Positions 37,450-47,045 of a stretch of 64,000 nt of DNA are shown here, in pieces. This DNA is from Hydrogenophilus thermoluteolus (GTDB taxonomy: Bacteria; Pseudomonadota; Gammaproteobacteria; Burkholderiales; Rhodocyclaceae). A model generated the notes under the pieces. It had not been told where the DNA came from, did no database searches, and saw only the letters and a list, made by a program, of their open reading frames with translations. How positions within the stretch are numbered: the first letter of the stretch is position 1; the number at the start of each line of letters is the position of its first letter. Location: positions 220,001 to 284,000 of the forward strand of contig NZ_AP018558.1 in NCBI RefSeq assembly GCF_003574215.1, written 5' to 3'. Both the position numbers and the translations under genes were made by a program.

Positions 37450-39222
37450 ATGTGTGGTATTGCCGGTGAAATCCGTTTCGACGGTACGGAACCCAATCTC
37501 GACGCGATTGCGCGCATCAATGGGATCCAGCGCCCGCGCGGCCCCGACGGGGGTGGCGTTTGGGCGCAGGGCAGCATCGCCTTGGGGCATCGTCGCCTCA
37601 AGATCATGGACCTTTCGGAGGCGGCGCAGCAACCGATGATCGATCCCGAACTTGGGCTCGGGATCGTTTTCAACGGCGCGGTCTATAACCACCCGGAGTT
37701 GCGCCAGACGTTGGAGGGGTTGGGGTACCGCTTCTACTCCCACAGCGACACCGAAGTCCTTCTCAAAGCCTACCACGCGTGGGGCGACGCGTTCGTCGAG
37801 CGATTGAATGGGATGTTCGCGTTCGCGCTCTGGGAACGCGACAGTGGCCGTCTGGTGCTGGGGCGTGACCGCCTGGGGATCAAACCGCTCTATCTCGCGC
37901 CGCGTCCCGGCGGTTTGCGCTTTGCGTCGACGCTGCCTGCGCTTTTGGCAGCTGGCGGTGTCGACACCACCATCGACCCGCTGGCGCTCCACTACTACCT
38001 CTCGTTTCACACCGTCGTGCCCGCGCCCTACACCATCCTCAAAGGGGTGCGCAAAGTCCCGCCTGCCACGTTGGTGACGATCGAACCCGATGGTCGGGAA
38101 ACGCGCCGCACCTATTGGCGGCTCGATTTCACCCGCAGTGCCGAGGATGAGGCGCGGCCGTTCGCGGAATGGGTCGAAATCGTGCTCGAGGCGCTGCGCG
38201 CAGCCGTGCGTCGCCGCTTGGTTGCGGACGTGCCGGTGGGTGCGCTCCTTTCCGGTGGCGTCGATTCCAGCCTGATCGTCGGGCTGATGGCCGAAGCCGG
38301 GATCGAGCGGCTGCGCACCTACAACATCGGTTTTGCCGACGTCGGGGACGAGAAGGGCAACGAATTCGAATACGCCGAGATCGTCGCCCGCGCGTTCGGC
38401 ACCGAACACGAACGGATTTTCGTGCCGGAAGCGGAACTCCTCACCCGTTTGCCCGAAGCGATCGCCGCGATGAGCGAGCCGATGATGAGTCACGACTGTA
38501 TCGGCTTCTACCTCCTGTCGGAAGCGGTGTCGCGCCACAGCAAGGTGGTGCAAAGTGGGCAGGGGGCGGACGAGGTCTTTGCCGGGTACTTCTGGTACCC
38601 GAAGCTGGCGGGGAGCACCGATCCCGTGCGCGACTACCTCGACGTCTTCCGGGACCGCGACTTCGACGAGTACCGCGCCGTGGTCCGACCCGAATGGCAA
38701 GTCGAAGATTGGAGCGAACGGTTTGTTGCCGAGCACTTCGCGCAACCCGGCGCCGAAGACCCTGTCGACAAAGCGCTGCGCCTCGATACCACGGTGATGC
38801 TCATCGACGACCCGGTGAAACGGGTCGACAACATGACGATGGCGTGGGGGTTGGAGGCGCGGGTGCCGTTCCTCGACCACGAGCTGGTCTCGTTGGCAGC
38901 GCGCATTCCGACGCGGCACAAATTGGCCCATGGCGGCAAAGGGGTGCTCAAAGAGGCGGCGCGCACAATCATTCCCAGTGAAGTGATCGACCGCCCCAAG
39001 GGCTACTTCCCCGTTCCTGCGCTCAAGTATCTGCAGGGGGCAGTGCTCGAGCGCGTGCGCGACGCACTGCTTTCGCCCGCGGCGCAAGCGCGCGGACTCT
39101 TCCAACCGGAATACGTTGCGACGTTGTTGGCCGAACCGACCCAGCACTTCACCCGGTTGCGCGGTTCCAAACTCTGGCAGTTGGGGCTTCTGGAGTGGTG
39201 GTTGCAGACCCATCTGCGGTAA
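37450..39222 (+). CDS. asnO: N-acetylglutaminylglutamine amidotransferase (asparagine synthetase-like)
   Basis: A 590-residue class II glutamine amidotransferase that converts N-acetylglutaminylglutamine to its amide (NAGGN), a compatible solute. The catalytic Cys2 is at the N-terminus ('MCGIAGEIRFDG'), a Ntn-type glutaminase domain spans about 2-200, and the synthetase domain has the PPi loop 'SGGVDSS' (268-274). The order asnO-ngg-M42 peptidase is the characterised osmoprotectant trio of Pseudomonas and Sinorhizobium, which distinguishes it from ordinary AsnB. Its 3' end is 14 bp before ngg. Confidence 0.93.
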   Translation: MCGIAGEIRFDGTEPNLDAIARINGIQRPRGPDGGGVWAQGSIALGHRRLKIMDLSEAAQQPMIDPELGLGIVFNGAVYNHPELRQTLEGLGYRFYSHSDTEVLLKAYHAWGDAFVERLNGMFAFALWERDSGRLVLGRDRLGIKPLYLAPRPGGLRFASTLPALLAAGGVDTTIDPLALHYYLSFHTVVPAPYTILKGVRKVPPATLVTIEPDGRETRRTYWRLDFTRSAEDEARPFAEWVEIVLEALRAAVRRRLVADVPVGALLSGGVDSSLIVGLMAEAGIERLRTYNIGFADVGDEKGNEFEYAEIVARAFGTEHERIFVPEAELLTRLPEAIAAMSEPMMSHDCIGFYLLSEAVSRHSKVVQSGQGADEVFAGYFWYPKLAGSTDPVRDYLDVFRDRDFDEYRAVVRPEWQVEDWSERFVAEHFAQPGAEDPVDKALRLDTTVMLIDDPVKRVDNMTMAWGLEARVPFLDHELVSLAARIPTRHKLAHGGKGVLKEAARTIIPSEVIDRPKGYFPVPALKYLQGAVLERVRDALLSPAAQARGLFQPEYVATLLAEPTQHFTRLRGSKLWQLGLLEWWLQTHLR

Positions 39223-39236
39223 GCGAAACGAGAGCG

Positions 39237-40979
39237 ATGATGCGAGATCTGGTCAAACGGGCGCTGCGCGCGGCGCACACGCCCTACGCCACCAAACGGA
39301 AACGCAAATCCAACGCAACGTTCGAACGCGCCGAAAATGTTGCGATCCAATGCGGTTGGGGTCGCTTGTTGCTCGCGCCGACGTGGCAGGACGCTGGGAC
39401 GTTGGCCCAAGCGCTTTTGCAGGAGGCCGAAGGGCAGCGCGATATCGCCATTTACGTCGCCGAGCCCCAGCGGGTGATCGCGCACGCGCCGCAACAGCTC
39501 TTCCTCGACCCCAGCGAATTCTGGCGGCTCAACCTGCAGACCTACCGGGCACCGCGGCGCGAAGCGCCACGCCCTTTCGGCTTGCGGCGACTGCGTACCC
39601 GTGCCGATATCGCTGCGATCAACACCCTATACCGCGCACGCGTGATGGTGCCGGTTTGCCCGCAGATCGTGTGGGAATTGCGCCTGAGCCGAGCAGTGAC
39701 TTACGCGCTTGCTGAAGACCGGGAAACGGGCGAAGTGATCGGGGTGGCGATGGGGCTCGATCACGTCGAAGCATTTGCCGACACCGAAAACGGCTCGAGC
39801 CTTTGGGCATTGGCGGTCGATCCGCAAACACCGCATCCGGGCGTGGGTGAAGCGTTGGTGCGTTACCTCGCGGAGCGTTTCCAGGCGCTGGGGCGCTCGT
39901 GGATGGACGTTTCTGTCCTTCACGACAACGACCAAGCGATCGCGCTCTATGAAAAGCTGGGGTTCGTGCGCATCCCCGCGTTTGCGGTGAAGCGCCGCAA
40001 CGCGATCAATCAGCCGCTTTTCTTGGGTGAGGTGGCAGGGCTCAACCAACTCAACCCGTACGCGCGCATATTGGTCGACGAAGCGCTGCGCCGCGGCATC
40101 CACGTGGAAATCCTCGATGCCGAAAGCGGTTTTTTCCGGTTGACCCTGGGCGCCCGTTCGATCCTTTGCCGTGAATCGCTCTCTGAGCTGACCAGCGCGG
40201 TCGCGATGAGTCTGTGTCAGGACAAACGCCTCACGGTGCGGTGGCTGGCAAAAGCGGGGCTGCGGGTCCCCGAGCAGGTGGATGCGAACGATACCGCTGC
40301 TTGGCAGCGGTTGCTCACGCAATACGGTTCGGTCGTCGTGAAACCGGTCGACGGGGAGCAGGGGCACGGGATCAGCGTCGATCTGCGCAGCGAAAGCGAA
40401 GTGGCTGCGGCGATCGAACGGGCACGCCAATTCTCCGAGCGTGTCTTGGTCGAACAGTTTTGCCGCGGAGAAGACCTTCGTGTGGTGGTGATCGACGGCG
40501 AAGTGATCGCCGCCGCGTTGCGCCGTCCGCCAGTGATCGTCGGCGATGGTCGCCACACGGTTCGTGCGCTGATCGAACGCTACAACCGACGGCGGGCAGC
40601 GGCAACGGGCGGAGAGTCGCGCGTGCCGCTCGACGATGAGACTCGGCGCTGCTTGCGGGCGCAAGGATTCGATTGGGACGATGTCCCCGGGGTCGATGTG
40701 CGGCTCCTTGCGCGCAAAACCGCAAACCTTCACACCGGCGGGACGCTGCACGACGTGACCGCGCAGCTCCACCCCACATTGCGCGACGCCGCGGAGCGAG
40801 CCGCCCGCGCGTTGCAAATCCCGGTCACGGGTCTCGACTTTTTGGTCGATGCGCCTGATCAGCCCAACTATGTCATCATCGAAGCGAACGAGCGTCCCGG
40901 GCTGGCGAACCACGAACCGCAACCGACGGCGCAGCGTTTCATCGACCTTCTGTTTCCCCAGGCCCGGCAACGCCCCTAG
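39237..40979 (+). CDS. ngg: N-acetylglutaminylglutamine synthetase (GNAT + ATP-grasp fusion)
   Basis: A 580-residue fusion. A GNAT acetyltransferase domain (about 110-260, acetyl-CoA loop region 'HPGVGEALVRYLAERF') is followed by an ATP-grasp ligase (about 320-570: 'VVKPVDGEQGHGISVDL', 'LVEQFCRGEDLRVVVIDGE', 'VIIEANERPG'). It acetylates glutamine and joins it to a second glutamine. The start at 39237 (ATG-ATG pair) avoids overlap with asnO; a GTG further up would overlap it. The N-terminus is basic. Confidence 0.93.
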   Translation: MMRDLVKRALRAAHTPYATKRKRKSNATFERAENVAIQCGWGRLLLAPTWQDAGTLAQALLQEAEGQRDIAIYVAEPQRVIAHAPQQLFLDPSEFWRLNLQTYRAPRREAPRPFGLRRLRTRADIAAINTLYRARVMVPVCPQIVWELRLSRAVTYALAEDRETGEVIGVAMGLDHVEAFADTENGSSLWALAVDPQTPHPGVGEALVRYLAERFQALGRSWMDVSVLHDNDQAIALYEKLGFVRIPAFAVKRRNAINQPLFLGEVAGLNQLNPYARILVDEALRRGIHVEILDAESGFFRLTLGARSILCRESLSELTSAVAMSLCQDKRLTVRWLAKAGLRVPEQVDANDTAAWQRLLTQYGSVVVKPVDGEQGHGISVDLRSESEVAAAIERARQFSERVLVEQFCRGEDLRVVVIDGEVIAAALRRPPVIVGDGRHTVRALIERYNRRRAAATGGESRVPLDDETRRCLRAQGFDWDDVPGVDVRLLARKTANLHTGGTLHDVTAQLHPTLRDAAERAARALQIPVTGLDFLVDAPDQPNYVIIEANERPGLANHEPQPTAQRFIDLLFPQARQRP

Positions 40980-40987
40980 GAGCTTGT

Positions 40988-42154
40988 GTGATCACCATCG
41001 ACGAAACCTACTTGGAAGAGACCCTTTTACAACTGCTGGCGATCCCCAGCCCCGTCGGCTTGACCGACGAAGTGGTGCGTTATACCGCGCAGCGCTTCTC
41101 CGCGCTGGGGATTCCCTACGAATTGACGCGCCGGGGGGCGATTCGCGCTACGCTCACCGGCAAAGCACGCAAACCGGCACGTGCGGTGGTGGCGCACCTC
41201 GATACGCTGGGCGCGATGGTGCGCGCACTGAAACCGAACGGACGCTTGGCGATCGTGCCGATCGGTCACTGGTCCGCGCGGTTTTCCGAAGGGGCGCGTG
41301 TGACGATCTTTACCGACGATGGCAGGCAATTCCGTGGCACCTGCTTGCCGCTCAAAACATCGGGCCACGCGTTCGGGCCGGAAATCGACAGCCAGCCGGT
41401 TGGGTGGGAGCAGGTCGAGGTGCGTGTCGATATCCCGGCCGAGGATGGCAAAGCGCTCGAAGCCGCCGGGATCCAGGTAGGCGATTGGATCGCATTCGAC
41501 CCACAGACCGAAGTCACGCCCACCGGCTACTATGTCTCGCGTTATCTCGACGACAAAGCGGCCGTCGCTGCATTGCTCACCGCGTGCAAAGCGGTGCAGG
41601 ATCATGGGTTGGAATTACCCGTCGATGCCCATCCCTTATTGACGATCACGGAAGAGATCGGCTCGGGTGCCTCTGCGGCGCTTCACGGCGACATCGCCGA
41701 GATGGTAAGCCTGGATATCGCGATCGCCGCGCCTGGGCAAAACACCTCGGAACATGCGGTGACGATCTGTCTGCAAGACATGTCGGGACCGTTCGACTAC
41801 CATCTGTCGCACAAATTGATCCGCTTGGCCAAAGCCAACGCGATCCCGCACCGCCGTGACCTCTTCAAGTACTACCGCTCCGATTCGGCGGCAGCGGTAG
41901 AGGCAGGGAACGACATCCGGACGGCGTTGATCGGTTTCGGCGCCGACGCGTCGCACGGCATCGAACGCACGCATCGCGACGCCTTGCATGCGCTCACCCG
42001 TTTGGTGGTTGCGTACTTGGTCAGCGACCCCGTGACGCCACGGGATGCCCAGTTGCTCGGCTCGCTCGATGGCTTCACACGGCAAATCGAGCCCGAAGAG
42101 CTGTCGATGCCGAACAATCCGCTGCCGGAACCGAAAGAGTTTTTGGGCGTTTGA
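40988..42154 (+). CDS. M42-family metallopeptidase of the NAGGN osmoprotectant system
   Basis: A 388-residue di-metal aminopeptidase-like protein that accompanies asnO and ngg. The metal ligands and catalytic residues of M42 enzymes are visible: His70/Asp72 in 'AHLDTLG', Asp in 'YLDDKAAVAAL', Glu-Glu in 'TEEIGSGAS', Asp in 'LDIAIAAPG' and His in 'DASHGIERTH'. Its role, perhaps degrading or trimming the dipeptide when stress ends, is not proven. GTG start at 40988 with 'aggag' nine bases upstream. It is the last gene of the operon. Confidence 0.9.
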   Translation: MITIDETYLEETLLQLLAIPSPVGLTDEVVRYTAQRFSALGIPYELTRRGAIRATLTGKARKPARAVVAHLDTLGAMVRALKPNGRLAIVPIGHWSARFSEGARVTIFTDDGRQFRGTCLPLKTSGHAFGPEIDSQPVGWEQVEVRVDIPAEDGKALEAAGIQVGDWIAFDPQTEVTPTGYYVSRYLDDKAAVAALLTACKAVQDHGLELPVDAHPLLTITEEIGSGASAALHGDIAEMVSLDIAIAAPGQNTSEHAVTICLQDMSGPFDYHLSHKLIRLAKANAIPHRRDLFKYYRSDSAAAVEAGNDIRTALIGFGADASHGIERTHRDALHALTRLVVAYLVSDPVTPRDAQLLGSLDGFTRQIEPEELSMPNNPLPEPKEFLGV

Positions 42155-42163
42155 TACATTTCC

Positions 42164-42190
42164 GTTACATTTCAGAAAAACCGTTGTAAC
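42164..42190 (+). promoter_or_regulatory. Inverted repeat upstream of the acyl-CoA ligase/LIV operon
   Basis: 'gttaca' (42164-42169) and 'tgtaac' (42185-42190) form an inverted repeat spaced by 15 bp. In addition 'acatttc' occurs twice 11 bp apart here. The region separates the osmolyte operon from the ligase gene and is a plausible regulator-binding site. I could not place a convincing -10. Confidence 0.35.
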
Positions 42191-42260
42191 AATCGCGTGC
42201 GATGATTCCCTCTGAGCGAATTCCCGAACCGAACGTCGGGCGTGTGGAGGAGACACAACA

Positions 42261-44207
42261 ATGACCATCGTACGCGGCGAAGCAGCGCCTCCGCTGCCTG
42301 CCGGGCTCGACACCTTCCCGCGGCTTTTGCGGCACCATGCCGAAGTGCGTGGTGCGCAGCCCGCGGTACGGGAAAAAGAGTACGGCATTTGGCAAACTTA
42401 CACCTGGGCCGACTACTACCGCACCGCGCGCGCGATTGCGTGTGGTCTGGCTGAACTCGGGTTCAAGCGCGGCGACCGGCTCGCGATCATCGGGGACAAC
42501 CGTCCGCGGCTCTACATGTCGATCGCCGCGTGTCAAATGCTCGGCGGCATCCCGGTGATGCTCTATCAGGACGCGATCGCGGAAGAGATCGCGTTCGTCT
42601 TGCAAGACGCCGAAATCAAGGTTGCGATCGTCGAAGATCAAGAGCAGGTGGATAAGCTCCTGGAAACCTTGGCGTCGACCCCTTCGCTCGAGAAGATCGT
42701 CTACGACGATCCGCGCGGGATGTTGCACTACGACCAGCCCCAACTGATGGGGCTCGACGAGCTGGTCGCCGCCGGCGAGATCCACGACCGCAACCAACCC
42801 GATTTCCTGAACAAGGAGATCGAAAAGGGTTCGACCGACGACGTTTCGGTGATGCTCTACACCTCCGGGACCACGGGCAAACCCAAGGGGGTGTGCCAGA
42901 CCCACCGCGCGTTCATCTTTGCCGCAAACGGCGGGATCCATTTCGACCGCCTGACCGACCGCGAAGAGATCCTCTCTTACCTGCCGATGGCGTGGGTTGG
43001 AGACCACCTCTTTTCGTATGCTCAGTCGCTGGTGGCCGGGTTTGCGATCAACTGTCCGGAATCGTCGGACACCGTGATGACCGACTTGCGCGAAATCGGG
43101 CCGACCTACTACTTCGCGCCGCCGCGGATCTTCGAGGGGTTGCTCACCCAAGTGATGATCCGAATGGAAGACGCAAGTGCCATCAAACGCAAGCTCTTCG
43201 ACTACTTCATGGCGGTGGCACGGCGCTGTGGCGCCGAAATTCTGGAGAAGCGTCCGGTACCCCTCAAAGATCGTTTGCTCTACGCGCTGGGTGAAGTGCT
43301 GATCTACGGGCCGCTGCGCAACGTCCTGGGGATGTCGCGCATCCGGGTGGCCTATACCGCGGGCGCTGCGATCGGACCGGACCTCTTCAAATTCTTCCGC
43401 TCGATCGGGATCAACCTCAAACAGCTCTACGGGCAAACGGAGACGTGCGCCTACGTCTGTTTGCAGCCCGACGGCGAAATCAAGCTCGATGCGGTGGGGC
43501 GGCCGGCGCCAGGCGTCGAAATCAAGATCGCCGAGAACGGTGAAATCCGCGTGCGCGGGCCGATGACGCTGCAATCGTACTACCGCCGCCCCGACGCCAC
43601 CGCCGAGGCGTTCGACGAAGAGGGCTTCTTCATGACCGGCGACGCCGGGTATATCGGTGAAGATGGCCAGTTGCGGATCATCGACCGCGCGAAAGACGTC
43701 GGCAAACTCAACGACGGCACCCTCTTTGCGCCCAACTACATCGAGAACAAGCTCAAGTTCTTCCCGCAGATCAAAGAGGCGGTGGCGTTCGGCAACGAAC
43801 GCGATTACGTCGCGGCGTTCATCAACATCGACCTCGACGCGGTGGGCAACTGGGCGGAACGGCGCGGGCTGGCCTATTCGGGCTACACCGACCTCGCACA
43901 GAAACCCGAAGTCTATGCGCTCATTGCCGAGTGCGTCGCAAAGGTCAATGCCGACCTCGAAACCGACCCGATGATGAAAGGGGCGCGGATCCGCCGCTTC
44001 TTGATCCTGCACAAAGAGCTCGATGCCGACGATGGGGAATTGACGCGCACCCGTAAAGTGCGACGGCGGTTCATCGCCGAGAAGTACGCACCGCTCGTTA
44101 CCGCGCTTTATAGCGACGTAACCGAGCAGTATATCGAGACCGAACTGAAGTTCGAAGACGGGCGCAGCGGCAAGATTGCCGCAACGGTGCGCATCGCGGA
44201 CGCGTAA
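42261..44207 (+). CDS. AMP-binding long-chain-type acyl-CoA synthetase
   Basis: A 648-residue adenylate-forming ligase that activates a carboxylic acid to its CoA thioester. The P-loop-like motif is 'LYTSGTTGKPKG' (about residues 199-210), followed by 'YGQTET', 'FFMTGDAGYIGEDGQLRIID' and a C-terminal hinge. The last section is unusual in ending 'LTRTRKVRRRFI', where the Lys after Arg-Thr is the likely adenylation Lys. Family members with this architecture (FadD15-like) accept fatty or aromatic acids. It is 13 bp upstream of livG and evidently transcribed with the transporter, suggesting uptake and activation of the same acid. Confidence 0.92.
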   Translation: MTIVRGEAAPPLPAGLDTFPRLLRHHAEVRGAQPAVREKEYGIWQTYTWADYYRTARAIACGLAELGFKRGDRLAIIGDNRPRLYMSIAACQMLGGIPVMLYQDAIAEEIAFVLQDAEIKVAIVEDQEQVDKLLETLASTPSLEKIVYDDPRGMLHYDQPQLMGLDELVAAGEIHDRNQPDFLNKEIEKGSTDDVSVMLYTSGTTGKPKGVCQTHRAFIFAANGGIHFDRLTDREEILSYLPMAWVGDHLFSYAQSLVAGFAINCPESSDTVMTDLREIGPTYYFAPPRIFEGLLTQVMIRMEDASAIKRKLFDYFMAVARRCGAEILEKRPVPLKDRLLYALGEVLIYGPLRNVLGMSRIRVAYTAGAAIGPDLFKFFRSIGINLKQLYGQTETCAYVCLQPDGEIKLDAVGRPAPGVEIKIAENGEIRVRGPMTLQSYYRRPDATAEAFDEEGFFMTGDAGYIGEDGQLRIIDRAKDVGKLNDGTLFAPNYIENKLKFFPQIKEAVAFGNERDYVAAFINIDLDAVGNWAERRGLAYSGYTDLAQKPEVYALIAECVAKVNADLETDPMMKGARIRRFLILHKELDADDGELTRTRKVRRRFIAEKYAPLVTALYSDVTEQYIETELKFEDGRSGKIAATVRIADA

Positions 44208-44220
44208 TCGGGAGAAGAAG

Positions 44221-45003
44221 ATGGCGCGCACCATCGGCGACGTAATCCTGGATCTGCAGAATATCAGCCTCAGTTTCGGGGGCGTGAAAGCGCTCACCAA
44301 CATCAGTTTCAACGTCCGGCAGGGGGAGATCCGTTCGATCATCGGCCCCAACGGCGCGGGCAAAAGCTCGATGCTCAACGTGATCAACGGCGTCTACCAT
44401 CCGCAGGAGGGGCGGATCATCTTCATGGGCAAGGAGCGCCGCAAGATGAACCCGCACGAAGCGGCGGCGCAGGGAATCGCGCGGACGTTCCAGAACATCG
44501 CGCTCTTCAAGGGGATGACCGTGCTCGACAACATCATGACGGGCCGTAACCTCATGATGAAGCGCAATTTCCTGTGGAACGCGCTTTATTGGGGTCCCGC
44601 GCAGCGCGACGAAATCGCGCACCGCAAACGGGTGGAAGAGATCATCGATTTCCTGGAGATTCAGCACATTCGTAAGGTGCCGGTTGGGCGGCTTCCCTAC
44701 GGCCTGCAAAAGCGCGTGGAACTGGCACGAGCGCTTGCTGCGGAGCCGAAACTCCTTTTGTTGGACGAGCCCATGGCGGGGATGAACGTCGAAGAGAAGC
44801 AGGACATGTGCCGCTTCATCCTCGACGTCAATGAGCAGTGGGGGACGACCATCGTCTTGATCGAACACGACATGGGCGTGGTGATGGACATTTCGGACCG
44901 TGTCGTCGTGCTCGACTACGGACGTAAGATCGGCGACGGCCTTCCCAACGAAGTGAAGAACGACCCCGAGGTGATCAAAGCCTATCTTGGCGCGGTCCAC
45001 TGA
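44221..45003 (+). CDS. livG: LIV-type ABC transporter ATP-binding protein LivG
   Basis: A 260-residue nucleotide-binding subunit. It has Walker A 'GPNGAGKSS' (about residues 43-51), the LivG-specific insertion around 'GRNLMMKRNFLWNALYWGP', a degenerate signature 'LPYGLQKRVELARALA' and Walker B 'LLLLDEPMAGMN'. The ATG at 44221 is preceded by 'gggag'. It works with LivF, LivH, LivM and the binding protein LivK encoded downstream. The substrate is unlikely to be simply leucine because two acyl-CoA ligases flank the transporter. Confidence 0.93.
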   Translation: MARTIGDVILDLQNISLSFGGVKALTNISFNVRQGEIRSIIGPNGAGKSSMLNVINGVYHPQEGRIIFMGKERRKMNPHEAAAQGIARTFQNIALFKGMTVLDNIMTGRNLMMKRNFLWNALYWGPAQRDEIAHRKRVEEIIDFLEIQHIRKVPVGRLPYGLQKRVELARALAAEPKLLLLDEPMAGMNVEEKQDMCRFILDVNEQWGTTIVLIEHDMGVVMDISDRVVVLDYGRKIGDGLPNEVKNDPEVIKAYLGAVH

Positions 45004-45021
45004 TAGCGGAAGGAGAGAACC

Positions 45022-45948
45022 GTGACCTTTTTCTTCGAAGTCTTGATTGCGGGCCTGTTGTCCGGGATGCTCTACGCGCTGGTGGCGCTCGGTTTCGTGT
45101 TGATCTTCAAAGCTTCCGGCGTCTTCAACTTCGCGCAGGGGGCGATGGTCTATTTCGCGGCGCTTACCTTCGTCGGCGTTGGCGAAAAGCTTCTCTTATG
45201 GTTCGGCTGGGCGCCGGGGTCGTTCGCCTCGTTCCTCGGGTCGCTCCTCGTGACACTCGCCGCGATGGTGGTGCTCGCGATCCTCATCGAGCGCTTCATG
45301 CTGCGCGGGTTGGTCAACCAGCCGCTCATCACGCTTTTCATGGCGACGATCGGGCTCACCTTCTTCATCGACGGGCTGGCGCAGCTCATCTGGGGGTCGA
45401 ACGTGCGTGGACTGGATATCGGGATCACCGATGAGCCGGTAATGTGGCTCCTCGATTCGGCGAACATGCTGGTTTCCAAATTCGACCTCACCGCTGCGGC
45501 GATCGCCGCAATCCTGGTTGCGGTGCTCACGGTCTTTTTCCAATACACCAAGACCGGACGGGCGCTGCGGGCGGTTGCCGACGACCACCAGGCGGCGCTG
45601 TCCATCGGAGTGCCGTTGGAGCGCATCTGGGTGATCGTCTGGGTCGCGGCTGGGGTGGTCGCACTCGTGGCCGGATTGATCTGGGGGGCGCGCAACGGCG
45701 TGCAGTACGCACTCTCCTTCACCGCGCTCAAGGCGTTGCCGGTGTTGATCCTGGGGGGCTTCACCTCGATCCCAGGCGCGATCGTCGGGGGGTTGATCAT
45801 CGGGGCGTCGGAAAAACTCGCCGAGGTCTACCTTGGCCCCTATGTCGGAGGCGGAATCGACTCGTGGTTCCCCTACATCATGGCGTTGGCGTTCCTGTTG
45901 ATTCGCCCCGAAGGGCTCTTTGGCGAAAAACACATCGACAGGGTGTGA
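45022..45948 (+). CDS. livH: LIV-type ABC transporter permease LivH
   Basis: A 308-residue inner-membrane permease with about eight helices. The N-terminal 'GMLYALVALGFVLIFKASG' followed by 'VFNFAQGAM' is diagnostic of LivH. The cytoplasmic coupling segment 'GRALRAVADDHQAALSIGVP' and the C-terminal 'LIRPEGLFGEK' are conserved. It is 18 bp after livG and 12 bp before livM. Confidence 0.94.
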   Translation: MTFFFEVLIAGLLSGMLYALVALGFVLIFKASGVFNFAQGAMVYFAALTFVGVGEKLLLWFGWAPGSFASFLGSLLVTLAAMVVLAILIERFMLRGLVNQPLITLFMATIGLTFFIDGLAQLIWGSNVRGLDIGITDEPVMWLLDSANMLVSKFDLTAAAIAAILVAVLTVFFQYTKTGRALRAVADDHQAALSIGVPLERIWVIVWVAAGVVALVAGLIWGARNGVQYALSFTALKALPVLILGGFTSIPGAIVGGLIIGASEKLAEVYLGPYVGGGIDSWFPYIMALAFLLIRPEGLFGEKHIDRV

Positions 45949-45960
45949 GGAGAGAGACAA

Positions 45961-47028
45961 ATGATTTATCGTGAGGCAGGGCAGTTCAAGGCGAGCTACG
46001 AAGCCGACATGCAGATCTTTCCGATCCGACAGGATCGGATCGCAATCGCGGCAATCGTACTCTTTGCGTTCGTCGGGGTGCCGCTCTTAGCCAGCGAATA
46101 CTGGTTCCAAGCGATCATCACGCCGGCGCTCATCTTTTCCCTTGCGGCGCTGGGACTCAACATCCTCACCGGCTACGCGGGGCAGCTGTCGCTCGGTGCG
46201 GCGGGGTTCATGGCGGTGGGGGCGTTTGCTACCTACAACTTCATGTTGCGCATCGACGGAATGCCGTTCCTCGTCGCGATGGTTTTGGGTGGCGTGTGCG
46301 CGGCGCTCGTGGGCATCGTGTTTGGTCTTCCGTCGCTTCGGATCAAAGGGTTCTACCTCGCGGTGGCGACACTTGCGGCCCAGTTTTTCATCCTCTGGGT
46401 GCTGGTGAAATTCCCGTGGTTTTCCAACTACTCGGCTTCCGGCGTGATCACGGCGCAGGAGATCGCCATCCTGGGGTGGACGGTCGACGAACCGGTCGAG
46501 AAGTACCTCCTCACGCTGGCGGTGGTGACGGTCTTGGCGCTCGCTGCGAAAAACATGGCGCGGACCCACACCGGTCGCGCGTGGATGGCGGTGCGGGACA
46601 TGGACGTCGCCGCTGAGGTGATCGGCATTCCGCTGATGAAGACGAAACTGCAGGCGTTTGCGATCAGCTCGTTCTACTGCGGCGTTGCGGGTGCGCTTTA
46701 CGCCTATACCTACTTGGGAACGGTCGAACCGGAAGCGTTCAACCTCGACCTGTCGTTCAAGATCCTCTTCATGATCATCATCGGCGGGGTGGGAACCGTG
46801 TTGGGATCCTTCTTGGGGGCCGCGTTCATCACCCTGTTGCCGATCTTTCTCAACCAACTCTTTCACGCCCTGTTCGGGGATTCGCTGCCGCCCGCGTTTG
46901 CGTCCAACGTCGAACTGATGATTTTCGGTGGGCTGATCATCTTCTTCTTGATCGTCGAACCGCACGGGTTGGCGCGGCTGTGGCAGATTGGCAAAGAGAA
47001 GTTGCGGATTTGGCCATTCCCTCACTAA
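45961..47028 (+). CDS. livM: LIV-type ABC transporter permease LivM
   Basis: A 355-residue permease. It has about ten hydrophobic helices, 'ALGLNILTGYAGQLSLGAAG' near residue 60, the coupling helix 'GRAWMAVRDMDVAAEVIGIP' near 205 and the C-terminal 'IVEPHGLARLW'. The hydrophilic N-terminus (about 20 residues) is longer than in E. coli LivM. It is followed by a 69-bp gap with a stem-loop before the binding-protein gene. Confidence 0.93.
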   Translation: MIYREAGQFKASYEADMQIFPIRQDRIAIAAIVLFAFVGVPLLASEYWFQAIITPALIFSLAALGLNILTGYAGQLSLGAAGFMAVGAFATYNFMLRIDGMPFLVAMVLGGVCAALVGIVFGLPSLRIKGFYLAVATLAAQFFILWVLVKFPWFSNYSASGVITAQEIAILGWTVDEPVEKYLLTLAVVTVLALAAKNMARTHTGRAWMAVRDMDVAAEVIGIPLMKTKLQAFAISSFYCGVAGALYAYTYLGTVEPEAFNLDLSFKILFMIIIGGVGTVLGSFLGAAFITLLPIFLNQLFHALFGDSLPPAFASNVELMIFGGLIIFFLIVEPHGLARLWQIGKEKLRIWPFPH

Positions 47029-47045
47029 AATGGGTTTTTCGGGTT

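Noticed and set aside
36058..39213. A continuous antisense frame of about 1050 codons opposite the aminomutase and asnO.
   Set aside because: GC-rich codon bias leaves the opposite strand free of stops. The translation is low-complexity, Arg/His/Phe-rich and matches no family, while the sense genes are well supported. Similar antisense frames at 15696-17954, 42165-44387 and 60520-62415 were rejected for the same reason.
37450..39222. Ordinary asparagine synthetase AsnB.
   Set aside because: The ngg and M42 peptidase genes follow directly, which is the context of the NAGGN amidotransferase.
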